Positions 22,731-34,755 of a stretch of 64,000 nt of DNA are shown piece by piece. The stretch comes from Symsagittifera roscoffensis (lineage: Eukaryota > Xenacoelomorpha > Acoela > Convolutidae). The first letter of the stretch is position 1. The number at the start of each line of letters is the position of its first letter. The translations under genes were made by a program, and so were the position numbers. The notes below the pieces were generated by a model. That model worked only from the letters and a program-made list of their open reading frames with translations. It was not told the DNA's origin and searched no databases. The stretch lies in NCBI RefSeq assembly GCF_963678635.1, contig NC_087064.1, positions 39,238,532 through 39,302,531 on the forward strand, written 5' to 3'.

Positions 22731-23932
22731 TGTTGGACCCTTCCATATTTATCTTTCTTTTGAAAAGAAAGCAATATCCTGAAAAAGATATTTCAGGTGG
22801 GGTTCACTAATGAGCAAATGTGTTTACCTTTCTCTCTCTCTCATTCTTTCTCAAACAACAATTTTAGCGAAAAAATAATTATTCTCGATTTACGATTTTT
22901 TTTCTAGTTTTCCAAGTTTTTCTCTAACATTTTGCTGAAAACTTTACAGAGCAATTTTTAATTGATCTACTAGGCAACGTAAAAACTCGGCCAACTAATA
23001 TACATACGATAAGGTTAAAACAAAATAAAAATCAAATCAAACAAAAATGAAATATAAAACCTTGAAACAAAATTTGAAACAAAGGAAAGTTTTTTGTTTA
23101 AGTTATTAGAACTCTCGAAGGTGTAGTATTCCCTTTTTTTTGAGGCATAGCAAGCTGAATTAGGAGGGGTTCATTGAATGAGATCTGGGGTCAGTAGATC
23201 AATTGTCTCCACCCTGTGTGTCACCAGGAGCGTAGCGACAAGCAACGCCGGGTTAGTTATTGCCCGCTACACCAAATGGCCATGCCTTAATATTTCGAAG
23301 GACTTGGTGTGAAACTTTCCGCGGTTCGCATAAAATGTAGAAAAAGAAAATCTGTTGTTAATAAAAAGTGAGTTTTCAAAAAAAGATTTTACAAATTTTA
23401 CAAAAACATCAATAAACAATTTAGATTAACTTCCTTAGCAATTCTTATCAAATCATGATCATTGAGTTTGAAACCTATTGGAAATATGTTTGTAATTATA
23501 ACATGAGCAACAGAAAAACAATAAAGTCCGGATAACACTGAATTGCCTGATTTTAATGGTTTTTTCATCAGTAGTTGATTTCACTCGTGAATTGTACATC
23601 GCATATTCTTGTACTCGAGGGGACAATCATATAATATTTTACTTAGAGGATATGCGAAGAATATCTGCCCCCATCTTGAACAAAAGAAAACCAGTGAAAT
23701 CAAGGCTGATTCGAAGATAAAGCATTCATATTCATGAACTTATTATCCTTTTTTACTACTGAAGATCATCGAAACTCTGCCAGAAAAATACGTCTGAAGC
23801 GATATTTCAAATGTTCACAACAGTTAATAAGTTCCATTATTTGAAGGTTTTTGATGACTATTTTGGGTCTTTAATGTGTTTTTGATAGTTTTCAGTCTGA
23901 AAGCACATAAACTGTTGATGCGCGCTCTCCCT
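22731..23932. repeat. 1.2-kb insert in array unit 3, an element-end segment
   Basis: Begins TGTTGGACCCTTCC and ends GCGCGCTCTCCC. Nearly identical to 26083-27282 and diverged from about 32,625-33,787. In the latter two places it runs on into Polinton capsid coding sequence, so it is the 3' flank of that gene and probably an element end rather than a separate transposon. It contains a TCTCTCTC tract and a GC-rich GGAGCGTAGCGACAAGCAAC motif. No ORF is recognised. Confidence 0.7.
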
Positions 23933-23933
23933 T

Positions 23934-23971
23934 CTGCACTGCTGGCAAGGAACAGGTGTCGCGATAGAAGT
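23934..23971. repeat. 38-bp direct repeat, right copy
   Basis: Right partner of the 22693-22730 repeat; sequence then continues into the polymerase start codon region and upstream spacer of unit 3. Confidence 0.8.
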
Positions 23972-25672
23972 AGAGCTCGGCATTGTTTGTTGAAGTTACT
24001 GAAGTAACTCAGAAAAATTTCAATATTGAAATAGAACTGGTTATGAAGAAGCAAAAAAGAGAAGTGAGTAGGACTAAAAACTAAGATTTTTGCGAGTAAG
24101 GACAAGTAGAAGCCATTAACGAGAGTTATAATTCGCCGTGAACTTGACAATAAGTACTTTCCTTTCCAAAAACAGAATTTTTATACAGCTTTAGGCTCTA
24201 TATGTCTCATCAACTTGTTCAAGTACAAGGGTTTTGTGTATTGAAAAACTGATTCATTTACAGTCTCAAACTTGTGATGTTAAGTTAAACGGGAAGCGAT
24301 AAACTTTTTTAAGGTTTGGCAACTTTCATGAGAACGATTTAGACTTTCAATTAAAATTTCAGCACTAAACTACACAATTTAAAGCTTGAAATGTTTCAGA
24401 TTTATCCTAAAAATTTTTCTGACTAATTTTAACTGGGGAGCAAAATTTTTTAAATGATTTCAAGCTTATTTCTTGGTTCGCTTAAATATTTATAATAAAA
24501 AGTAGAAATATGAGATAAATTTGTTAAGAAAACAAAACCCTCAACTATATAAATAAGTTGAAATATGAAAATATGTTAAAAAATGAACTTTGGCAAATCG
24601 GATACCTTGATAGTTGCAGATGCATGATAAGCATATATTGTCATTTGAGTATGTTTAAAACAAATCGAAATCAAAGTTTCCTTCATGTGATTCAGTGTAC
24701 CGTGAAACATTTAATATCGTTTTCTTCAAACTATTAAGGCATGTCATTTTTATTTAAGAGGCAACAGCTAATTCGGCGTTGCTCTTTGCTACGCTCCTCG
24801 AGAAAGCCTCCTGTTTTGTAAATTCAAGTGAAAAAAAGTTTCTTTACAAGTTAAAAGAACACCACAAATTTGTTATGTTGTGAAAAAAGGAAAAAAAATT
24901 AACAAAAGAGTCTTTAACATCAATAAACAACAAACCAGTAAATTTTGCAGGATCTCGAGCACAGTTGTACTGGTCGTGTTCAAAACTTAAAAAATAAAAT
25001 TTTCAACTTTTTATTCCTTCATTTTTAGCTTAAATTATTTATTCTCATTTTAAACTCAAGTGAATGTGATTTGATTATTATTTTAGGATCTATCTGATTA
25101 TTAGGACTGGCGTAGAAGTTAAAAAACAGTTAAAACCCAATCAATGAGAGTAGACGCTTAAAAACTTGTGATTTCTTTAGAAAATCGGATTTTTGTGTAA
25201 ATTTAAAAAAAAAAGAGAAAAATATTTGTTGTCTCCAAAGCCATTGAAACTACCTTCAATCATTTTGCCATAAACTTCTGAGCAGAGATAAGGATCATGT
25301 TCAAGTTTTGAAAAAAAAACATAAATTTTCATTTTTTTCGCGTTTTTTACAAAAAAAATTGTCAGTTTTACACCCAAAACATGTATATGAGTAAAATATC
25401 TAGCAGATTTACGGCTTTGAATACTCTGTTGATCATCTGTTCTCGGTTTGGGCATGTTATTACGACAGCTTAATCTTGGGAGCACAGTTCTTGATGTCTT
25501 CTCAGAGTTTCGAAAGAAGCGCATGTGTGGAAACATTTGCGACAAATCTCAGATTGGAATCGGTGCACTTTGTGTCGCACGTACTCGCCCAGTTTCTGGA
25601 GATCACTTATCAACACATAGTGATGTTTTGATCCATCTGTCAGCAGCAGACTTTTTAGTCCTAGAAATAGCA

Positions 25673-27283
25673 TGCATCATGACTTGAAGCAAATCCATTC
25701 ATTTTTCAGCAACTTTGAGATCGTTTCGGCACAGTTTCCCTCTGAACGCGCTTTCCGTTGGGACAGCGGAAGAACTCATATCGGTGCCATCTCAAACTGG
25801 CAAGGCGCGCTTCTTCAGCAAATGTTTTTGATAGCTTTCCGCGGTAAGAAATATTGTATGGCAATACATACAATGACTATTGGAAGTCATATCATGTGTC
25901 AGCTCGACGTGCTCTCGGGCCTCCGACAAATTCTCGAATGACTCTAGACATTCATCATAAGCAGTTTGAGCAAGAGGGGGAGGAAAGAGCTTGCGAACTT
26001 TTTGCTCATGTCTTCTCAAGTTCCTTTTAGAGCTCAGAACTTATCTGCACTGCTGGCAAGGAACAGGTGTCGCGATAGAAGTTGTTGGACCCTTCCATAT
26101 TTATCTTTCTTTTGAAAAGAAAGCAATATCCTGAAAAAGATATTTCAGGTGGGGTTCACTAATGAGCAAATGTGTTTACCTTTCTCTCTCTCTCATTCTT
26201 TCTCAAACAACAATTTTAGCGAAAAAATAATTATTCTCGATTTACGATTTTTTTTCTAGTTTTCCAAGTTTTTCTCTAACATTTTGCTGAAAACTTTACA
26301 GAGCAATTTTTAATTGATCTACTAGGCAACGTAAAAACTCGGCCAACTAATATACATACGATAAGGTTAAAACAAAATAAAAATCAAATCAAACAAAAAT
26401 GAAATATAAAACCTTGAAACAAAATTTGAAACAAAGGAAAGTTTTTTGTTTAAGTTATTAGAACTCTCGAAGGTGTAGTATTCCTTTTTTTTGCGGCATA
26501 GCAAGCTGAATTAGGAGGGGTTCATTGAATGAGATCTGGGGTCAGTGGATCAATTGTCTCCACCCTGTGTGTCACCAGGAGCGTAGCGACAAGCAACGCC
26601 GGGTTAGTTATTGCCCGCTACACCAAATGGCCATGCCTTAATATTTCGAAGGACTTGGTGTGAAACTTTCCGCGGTTCGCATAAAATGTAGAAAAAGAAA
26701 ATCTGTTGTTAATAAAAAGTGAGTTTTCAAAAAAAGATTTTACAAATTTTACAAAAACATCAATAAACAATTTAGATTAACTTCCTTAGCAATTCTTATC
26801 AAATCATGATCATTGAGTTTGAAACCTATTGGAAATATGTTTGTAATTATAACATGAGCAACAGAAAAACAATAAAGTCCGGATAACACTGAATTGCCTG
26901 ATTTTAATGGTTTTTTCATCAGTAGTTGATTTCACTCGTGAATTGTACATCGCATATTCTTGTACTCGAGGGGACAATCATATAATATTTTACTTAGAGG
27001 ATTTGCGAAGAATATCTGCCCCCATCTTGAACAAAAGAAAACCAGTGAAATCAAGGCTGATTCGAAGATAAAGCATTCATATTCATGAACTTATTATCCT
27101 TTTTTACTACTGAAGAGCATCGAAACTCTGCCAGAAAAATACGTCTGAAGCGATATTTCAAATGTTCACAACAGTTAATAAGTTCCATTATTTGAAGGTT
27201 TTTGATGACTATTTTGGGTCTTTAATGTGTTTTTGATAGTTTTCAGTCTGAAAGCACATAAACTGTTGATGCGCGCTCTCCCA
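25673..27283 (-). repeat. Tandem array unit 4, truncated
   Basis: Starts with the same anchor, carries the zinc-finger fragment, then at about 26,082 switches into the 1.2-kb segment exactly as in unit 3. Instead of returning to the spacer it continues through GCGCGCTCTCCC into Polinton capsid coding sequence. This unit therefore shows the parental junction from which unit 3 was made. Confidence 0.8.
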
Positions 27284-28200
27284 TAAAGACTAATTCGACT
27301 TTATTACCGAGACCTGCTTCAAATTTAAGTTCGATCAAAATAGTGCAATTGGTCAACTCAGGATGAACAAAATCGTGTGAAGCCTCCTGAGTAGACGTGC
27401 GATCAAAAGCCAAAATATAAAAGTTATCATAATTAGCGGGATTGATTCCATGACTGGTATTCGAAACAAAATCAAGAGCTTCAAGCGTATTGTATTAAAC
27501 TCTTTTATTGTCTGTTGTTGAGATTGGAGTTCCGGCAATGGGTAGGTCGTTTCTGTGCACAATGATCTCATTCAAACCAAACTTCTGCTAAGGAAAAGTT
27601 TGCCCTATTAGTACCCAAATAAGCTTCGTTTATGGTCGTTGCTACTATCATTCTTCGAGCAGGTTCTTTTGCGAAAACATCCTCTTTTACTTTGTATTCC
27701 TGCTCCGTAACATCCTCAGCTCTCCTTCCATTACCGTCAATTGCTGATGGGTTTTCTTCATGATAATAACCATGTTTTCTTGTCTTCATTACCGTATGGA
27801 AACTTGGTCTCAATAAAGCTTTTAAGAGCAAAGTTAGCATTGATAGTTGATATTTTCTCAACCATTCAGAGACAGTGCGCACACAAAAAGTAATTAGGGT
27901 AAAGGATTGTCAACAAAATATGGGGTATATCTGTTTGCCGCCTCTTTAGCATGCGTTCGAATCAAGTTGCATTACTTCGAACAATTCTTGCAACTATTTC
28001 CAAACGAGTATGTTGAAGATCGATGAAATTGTTTCTGTCGCCGAGTACCAAATTCGAGCATGGGGACGTCAGGAGAGTCGGAAGATCCAATTTTTTTTGG
28101 GTAAATGCATTTTCAAAAGTGACAAGTAAAAGCGGTTATTCAAATAAGTCCAACGAGCTGTGAGTTGCTTCACTTGGGAATAAATTAGAACATTTTTTTA
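27284..28200 (-). pseudogene. Polinton capsid protein (C. elegans F54H12.2-like family), copy A
   Basis: On the minus strand, after a start region with FFTRVKKMF, frameshifted blocks follow: a NLVLGDRNNF-like segment, RTHAKEAANRYTPYFV, LSLNG, ANFALKSFIETKFPYGN, then an open part (27882-27568) with VFAKEPARRMIVATTINEAY and NFSLAEVWFE, and further ALDFVSNTSHGINPANYDNFY-type text down to HPELTN and GLGNKVEL near 27.3 kb. This is the order of a conserved Polinton structural protein. The gene lies right after the GFGAL-type protein tail, as in Polintons. Frameshifts and stops are numerous. Confidence 0.65.
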
Positions 28201-28378
28201 ACCCGTGTAAAGAAAACGGAGTGACTTCTGTGTGCAGTTCGTTTTCTGGAAATGACGCGCCTCGTTTTTCGTTTCAACGCCGCTGTTCTGTTCAGATGAC
28301 TTTTTCGAGAACTATTTCCTCCTACTTGCTTTTTGATTGTTTTTCTAACGGTTCTCTCTCTTCCTTGCAATCTCCGGC
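28201..28378 (-). pseudogene. C-terminal tail of the GFGAL-type basic protein
   Basis: The open frame at 28370-28185 begins within TVRKTIKKQVGGNSSRK, matching the NTIKKQVRGG end of the protein at 1-302, and continues as an Arg/Lys-rich tail. Its N-terminal part is missing: the sequence is fused to the polymerase copy 2 at about 28,378, a deletion junction that removed everything from the polymerase C-terminus to this gene. Confidence 0.55.
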
Positions 28379-30797
28379 TTCTTTCTTCCTAACCTAAACA
28401 CCATTATCCTACCGAATGCTGAATTAACAATTACCTGGTAAAAATTCTCCTGGAATTGATTTAACGCGGATTTTTGTAGGCGGTTGTTGAGGTCGACAAA
28501 GAGTACCATCCAGTGACTAGGCGGAACTGAAGCATTTTTCCGAGGTAAGTTTTTTTCATTCCCAGCTCGTGGTACAACTTTAGGGTATGGTATTGCAAAA
28601 CATAACTTTCTTTAGGGTGCAAAGTCTGGAGAAGCTTCAGCACTTTTGGCAGTGTGGTGATTCCCAATTTTCCCAAAATGTCGACTTGCTCGTTGCTCAT
28701 TGCACCGATGTCCACTACTTCACGAGAGCGGGCAAGGGGTAATCAGCAAAGAAGTCGTGAAGCTCTTCGGCTATGATCAAATTGACTTCGACCATAAAAC
28801 GCAACTCTGAGGTTTAATGGTGAGCAGTATGTCTTCCAGACTTTATTCAACTATTGAAAATTCGTTTAATGGCAAAGGGCAGTTGTTCATCATCCCCCCG
28901 TACAAAGGGTTTGCATCAATTTAGAGCATGTAGCTTGTTGGTTCTGAGGGCGAAAACAGAGGGCGTAAAATCGGCGCGCGTAAACCGACGACATGCCTCC
29001 TCGTTCGCTGCAGAAGATCCAGATGTTCATTGTTTGTTAAGAGCTTCAGACAAACCGTAGCATCTTCCCGTTTCTGGTCTGTTATACCGTTGAAAGTGTA
29101 AAATATAGTTTTTTTTACGTAAATTTGTCTCGCTAACAACTCAAGGGAGCTGATTAGCTCTTCCATCACATTCGGTCCTCTTTTAAGCTTAAACTTTAAC
29201 AGGTTTTTTTCCTCAAATGCGATTACTGCTAAGGCGTAGCCGCACGGTTGATGGATTTCAATTGTTTGCGTGCTAGTTTTTCGCGGATCAGGTTGCGGTT
29301 CGTATACTGGTAAGATATGTGACTCCAAATCAAAGTAAATTACTCTGGGTACGTAACAACAAGCTGTTAAGTTTTTGAAATTGTGCTTGAGCATGTTATT
29401 ACGACAGCTTAATCTTGGGAGCACAGTTCTTGATGTCTTCTCAGAGTTTCGAAAGAAGAGCATGTCTGGAAACATTTGCGACAAATCTCAGATTGCAATC
29501 GGCGCACTTTGTGTCGCACGTACTTGCCCTGTTTCTGGAGATCACTTATCAACACATAGTGATGTTTTGATCCATCTGTCAGCAGCAACAAGTCCACAAC
29601 CAGGCTAGTAGTGAATCTGCTCGACACTCTTACGGGCAACAATTCGGCATCGGTGAACCTGAAAAGAAAAATAAATTTCATATCTAGTTTAAAGGTGAAA
29701 TTGAAAGGGGTTTGAATAGGCGAGGAAAATTAATGATAGAATTTAACATTTTGCTGATCGAAAGACGTTGAATTGATAATTGTTTAGTCTCTCAAATCTA
29801 GCCATATCTATCAGACCTATTGGAATTTCGTATGCACCATTGATTTTCACTGTTCCTTCTTTGTCCACATGGTAGATTGAGACTTTGTTTTTCTCCAGCC
29901 ACCGTCTAGATATGGGGTAGAGGGCCGGCTCATTCACGTTGTGACATGCGGCAACAAAGCAGTAGAGAAAGCAACGGTCATCATCTTTCTTATTGATAAT
30001 TGTGAGCAGAGTAGAAGCAGCACTGAGTGCATCAGGTAGCACGAGGTAGGATCCTGCTCTTTTTGGTGAGAAGGCCGCGAAACTGATTTGCAGTTTTTCA
30101 ATTCGATCGATAACCAATCGGCTACCACGAGAAGAGAATGATTTGACTAGGTTGACCAATTGTACAATCAGTTCCAAGTATCGATCCCCAGCTATTCTCT
30201 CGAAGTACACTGTCAATGTCTTAGTGTTTAGAAATAGCATGGTCATATCGAAGTTTCCAGTGTCCTCGTCTTGCATAGTGGGAATTTTGATCATCCCCAC
30301 TTCCACATGGAACTGCATTTTGTTCGGACCCTCTTTGACCCTTTCCAGTTTGAGAACATCTATTTCCTCCTTGTTTTGCATCATGACTTGAAGCAAATCC
30401 ACTCATTTTTCACCAATTTTGAGATCGTATCGCCGAAATTTCCCTCTGAACGCGCTTTCCGTTGGGGCAGCGGAAGAACTCGTATCGATGCCATCCCAAT
30501 CTGGCAACGCGCGCTTCTTCAGCAACTGTTTTTGATAGCTTTCCGTGGTGAGAAATATTGAATGGCAATAGATACAATGACTATTGGAAGTAATATCATG
30601 TGTCAGCTCGACGTGCTCTCGGGCTTCCGACAAACTCTCGAAAGACTCGAGACTTTCATCGTAAACAGTTTGAGCAGGAGGGGGAGGAAGGATCTTGTGA
30701 ACATTTTGCTCAAGACTTCTCAAGTTCCTTTTAGAGCTCAATATTTTCCACACTGCTGGCAAGGAACAGGTGTCGCGATAGAAGTAGAGTTCGGCAT
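28379..30797 (-). pseudogene. Polinton family-B DNA polymerase, copy 2, truncated
   Basis: Starts at an ATG (30797-30795); the first finger is frameshifted after PCQQC. A 219-codon open stretch (30402-29743) covers KEEIDVLKLERVKEGPN, DDRCFLYCFVAACH and LIDMARFERLNNYQFNVFR, the conserved N-terminal domain. Then the Cys-rich block, Exo I VIYFDLESHI and ITDQKREDATVC. About 500 bp that in copy 1 contain the HNH-like and exonuclease-region blocks are deleted near 29,050. Motif A is DANPLYGGMM (Asp at 28917-28915). The copy ends just at motif B (about 28,380). Confidence 0.85.
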
Positions 30798-32620
30798 TGT
30801 TTGTTGAAGTTACTGAAGTAATTCAGAAAAATTTCAAGATTGAAGTAGAACTGGTTATAAAGAAGCAAAAACGAGAAGTGAGTAGGACTAAAAACTAAGA
30901 TTTTTTGCGAGTAAGGACAAGTAGAAGCCATTAGCGAGAGTTATACTTCGCCGTCAACTTGACAATAAGTACTTTCCTTTCCGAAACAGGGTTTTTTTAC
31001 AGCTTTGGCGCTATATGTCTCATCAAAATATATTTCAAGTGGTATTCATCAATGAGCAAGTGTATTTATCTTTCTCTCTATATCTCTCTCTTTTTTCCCA
31101 AACAACAATTTAGCGAAAAAATAATTATTCTCGATTTATGACTTTTTTCTAGTTTTTCAAGTTTTTCTCTAACATTTCGCTGAAAACTTAGCGAGAGTTA
31201 TTCTTCGCCGTGAACTTGACAATAAGTACTTTCCTTTCCAAAAACAAGTTTTTTTTACAGCTTTAGGCTCTATATGTCTCAACAACTTGCTCAAGTGCAA
31301 GGGTTTTGTATATTGAAAAAATTGATTCATTTACAGTCTTGAATTTATGCTGTTAATTTTAAGGGGAAGCGATAATTTTTTTTTATGTTTGACAATTTTC
31401 ATGAGATCAATTTAGACTTTCAATTAAAATTTCAGCCCTAAATTACACAGTTTAAAGCTTAGATTGTTTCAAGATCATTTTTAAATTTTTACTGACTATT
31501 TTCAACTGGGAAGCAATAATTTTTTAATGATTTCTAGCCCACTTCTTGGTTTGCTTGAATAAGTTTAATAAAAAGTAGAAATATGAGATGAATTTCTATA
31601 GAAAACCAAGCCCTCAACTATTTAAATAAATTGAATTACGAAACAGTGTTAAATAAAAAGAACTTTGTGTGAATTGGTTACATTGATACTTGTAGATGCA
31701 AGATAAGCATAGATTGTCATTTGAGTATGTTTAAAACATATCGAAATCAAAGTTTCCTTCATGTGATTCAGAGTACCGTGAAACATTTAATATCATTTTC
31801 TTCAAACTATTAAAACATGTCCGTTTTATTTAAGAGGCAACAGCTAATCCGGCGTTGCTCTTCGCTACGCTCCTCGGGAAAGCCTCCTGTTTTGTAAATT
31901 CAAGTGAGAAAAAAAGTTTCTTTACAAGTTAAAAGAACACCACAAATTTGTTATGTGTGAAAAAAGGAAAAAAAATAACAAAAAAGTCTTTAACATCAAA
32001 AAACAACGAACCAGTAAATTTTGCAGGACCTCGAGCACAGTTGTACTGGTCGTGTTCAAAACTTAAAAAATAAAATTTTTAACTTTTTTATTCCTTCATT
32101 TTTAGCTTAATTTATTTATTCTCATTTTAAACTCAAGTGAATGTGATGTGATTTTTTTAGGATCTATCTGATTATTAGGACTGGCGTAGAAGTAAAAAAA
32201 AACAGTTAAAACCTAATCAATGAGAGTAGACGCTTAAAAACTTGTGATTTCTTTAGAAAATCGGATTTTTGTGTAAAACAAAAAAAATTAGGGAAGAAAT
32301 TTTTTGTCTCAAAATTCGTTGAAAGTACCCTCAATCTTTTTGCCATAGTTTTGTGAGCAGGAATAAGGGTCATTTTCAAAATTTGAAAAAAAAACTTTAT
32401 TTTTCACTTTTTCACGTTTTTTACCAAAACAAAATTGTCAGTTTTACACCCAAAACATGTAAATGAACATAATATCTAGCAGAACTATGGCTTTGAATAC
32501 TCTCTGTTACTTTCAATTAGCCAGTAAGAACTGGCCAACGCTACCGGGCGTAAAGTATAATGAGAGAGAGCAGAGAGTGTTTGATAAAAAAAGCCAAATA
32601 AATATGGTTGCACTACCAAC
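30798..32620. repeat. Polymerase 5' flank / element-end region, diverged copy
   Basis: Matches the 18.53-19.97 kb spacer with more divergence: the same AGTACAAGGGTTTT, AGGCAACAGCTAA and TTGCAGGA-type landmarks occur in order. An extra short segment near 31,026-31,200 matches the start of the 1.2-kb insert. No gene is recognised. From its position upstream of the polymerase I infer it contains a Polinton terminus, but I could not place a terminal inverted repeat. Confidence 0.5.
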
Positions 32621-33787
32621 AAAATATTGTTGCACCCTTCCCTATGTATCTTTCTTTTGAAAATAAAGCAATATCCTGACAAATATATTTCAAGTGATGT
32701 TCATAAATGAGCAAGTGTATTTATCTTTCTCTCTATCTCACTCTCATTCTTTCTCAAACAACAATTTAGCAATTTAGCATAAATATTCTCGATTTATGAT
32801 TTTTTTCTAGTTTTTCAAGTTTTTCTCTAACATTTTGCTGAAAACTTTACAGAGCAAATTTCAATTGATCTACTAGGCAACATAAACACTGAGACAACTA
32901 ATATTTATACGGTAGGGTTAAAACAATTTAAAAATCAAATCAAACAAAAATTAAAATAAAAAACCTTCAAATAAAATTTGAAACAAAGGAAAATTTTTTG
33001 CTTAAGTTATTAGAACTCCCGAAAGTGTAGTTTTCTCTTTTTTGGGGCATAGCAAGCTCAATTAGGAGGTGTTCAATGAATGAGATCTGGGGTCACTAGT
33101 TCAATTGTCTCCGCCCAGTGTGTCACCAGGAGCGTAGCGACACGCGACGCCAGGTTAGTTATTATGTCTTAAAACTTCGAAGGACTTGGCGTGAAACTTT
33201 ATTCGGAAACTTTATAAATTGTAGAAAAGGAAACTCAGCTGTTAATAAAAATGAGTTTTAAGAAAAATATTTTTAAATTTTTACAAAAACATCAATAAAC
33301 AATTTAGATTAATATCCTTAGCAAATCTTATCAAATCATGATCATTAAGTTTAAACCTATTGGAAATGAACAACATAAATAAATCAAGTCTGCATGAAAC
33401 TGAATAGGGTTTTTTCATCAGCAGTTGATTTCCCTCGTGAATTGTACATCGCAAAATCTTGTACACGAGGAGACAATCATATAACCTTATACTAAAAGGA
33501 TCTGCGAAGAATATCTGCCCTCCATCTTGGGCAAAAAAAAAACAGTGAATTCCAGGTTGATCCGAGGATAAAGCATTCATATTCATGAATGTATTATTGT
33601 TTTTCACTACTGAAGAGCATCAAAAATCTGCTGGAAAAATATGTCTAAAGCGATATTTCAAATGTTCACATCGGTTAATAAGTTCCATTATTTGAAGGTT
33701 ATTCATGGCTATTTCGCGTCCTAAAAGTATTTTTTGGTAATTTTTAATCTGAACGCATATAAACTGTTGATGCGCGCTCTCCCATAA
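32621..33787. repeat. Diverged copy of the 1.2-kb array insert
   Basis: Begins TGTTGCACCCTTCCC and ends GCGCGCTCTCCC, like 22731-23932 and 26083-27282, and runs into capsid coding sequence. The divergence from those two copies is visibly greater than between them, so it is the older relative. Confidence 0.65.
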
Positions 33788-34341
33788 ATAATAACTCGAC
33801 GTTATTAACTAGACCGGCGGCAAATTTATGTTCGACCGAAGTAGTGCAATTGTTCAACTCATGATGATCAAAATAGTGTGAAGCATCCTGAGTAGACGTG
33901 AGATCAAAAACCATAACATAAAAGCTATCATAATTAGCGGTTTCGATTCAATGAATGGTAATCGAAACAAAATCAAGAGCTTCAAGTGTATTGTAATAAA
34001 TTATTGTATTGTCTGTTGTTGAGATTGGAGTACCGGCAATGGGTAGGCCGTTTCTGTGCACAATGATCTCATTCAACCCAGACTTCTGCTAAGGAAAAGT
34101 TTGCCTTATTAGTACTCAAATATGCTTCGTTTATGCTCGTTGATACTATCAATCTTTGAGCAGGTTCTTTTGCGAAAACATCATCTTGTACTTTGTACTC
34201 CTGCAGTTGCCAGCTTTGTACTCTCGCAGTTGCGATAAACGTTTTTGGTACTACTTCGATGTAATTGTAAAATGCAGGGTTCTTCGACAAAAAAAAAGTT
34301 TTTTTTTTCACCGATGAGAGAACATAGTCAGTAACAGTCAT
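33788..34341 (-). pseudogene. Polinton capsid protein (F54H12.2-like), copy B fragment
   Basis: The 3' part of the same gene as at 27.3-28.2 kb. Open at 34341-34069 with VFAKEPAQRLIVSTSINEAY and NFSLAEVWVE. Upstream on the minus strand the sequence is unrelated to copy A, so the N-terminal half has been replaced or lost. Stops occur below 34,069. Confidence 0.6.
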
Positions 34342-34480
34342 CTTTCTGAAATAGAGATTCGCTTCGGTAATTAGAACTTTGTAGTGCTTTGCTGCATCTC
34401 CAAATAGTTCATCTAGTTTGAGGCCGCAATGGGAGCTTTACGCTCCGTAACATCCTCAGCTCTCCTTCCCCTACCGTCAA

Positions 34481-34755
34481 TCTGATTCGTTATTGAAGTT
34501 CCGTACGCGTTAGAGCCTTCTTCTGACTCTTTTTCTTTTTTTGGTTTCGGGTTTTTCTGTTGTCGCTAAGACTTTTTTTTGTTTTTCACTGCTCGTAAGG
34601 TTTGCACTACTCTTTCCTGCCAAGCGAGGGATGTTGGGCGGTTTCTCGATGTTCCCGGTTTTCATTTCTCTTGAGCGTTAAAAGACGCTGAATGAACCAC
34701 GGTTTTGGCATTTTGATTTTTTACCAGCTTTTCATTCAAGTTAATTCAAGTTAAT
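34481..34755. repeat. Direct repeat, left copy (about 270 bp)
   Basis: Shares a long stretch with 35065-35335, starting CTGATTCGTTATTGAAGTT and ending TTCATTCAAGTTAATTCAAG, with several substitutions. The two copies flank the integrase fragment. The minus strand is Ser/Lys-rich coding-like sequence belonging to the integrase N-terminal region. Confidence 0.8.

Larger units (their letters stand above)
22321..25672 (-). repeat. Tandem array unit 3 (3,352 bp, with 1.2-kb insert)
   Basis: Matches units 1 and 2 but carries 1,242 extra bases: a 1,202-bp segment (22731-23932) plus a repeated 38-bp piece of the zinc-finger coding region. After the insert the unit resumes with the polymerase start codon region and spacer. 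Confidence 0.85.

Noticed and set aside
22731-23932. A separate transposon with 38-bp target duplication
   Set aside because: The segment continues into Polinton capsid coding DNA in two other places, so it is element-flank DNA moved by recombination.
18101-27283. Regular repeats that might be a CRISPR array
   Set aside because: Units are 2-3 kb long with polymerase gene fragments; no short repeat-spacer pattern, and the genome is eukaryotic.
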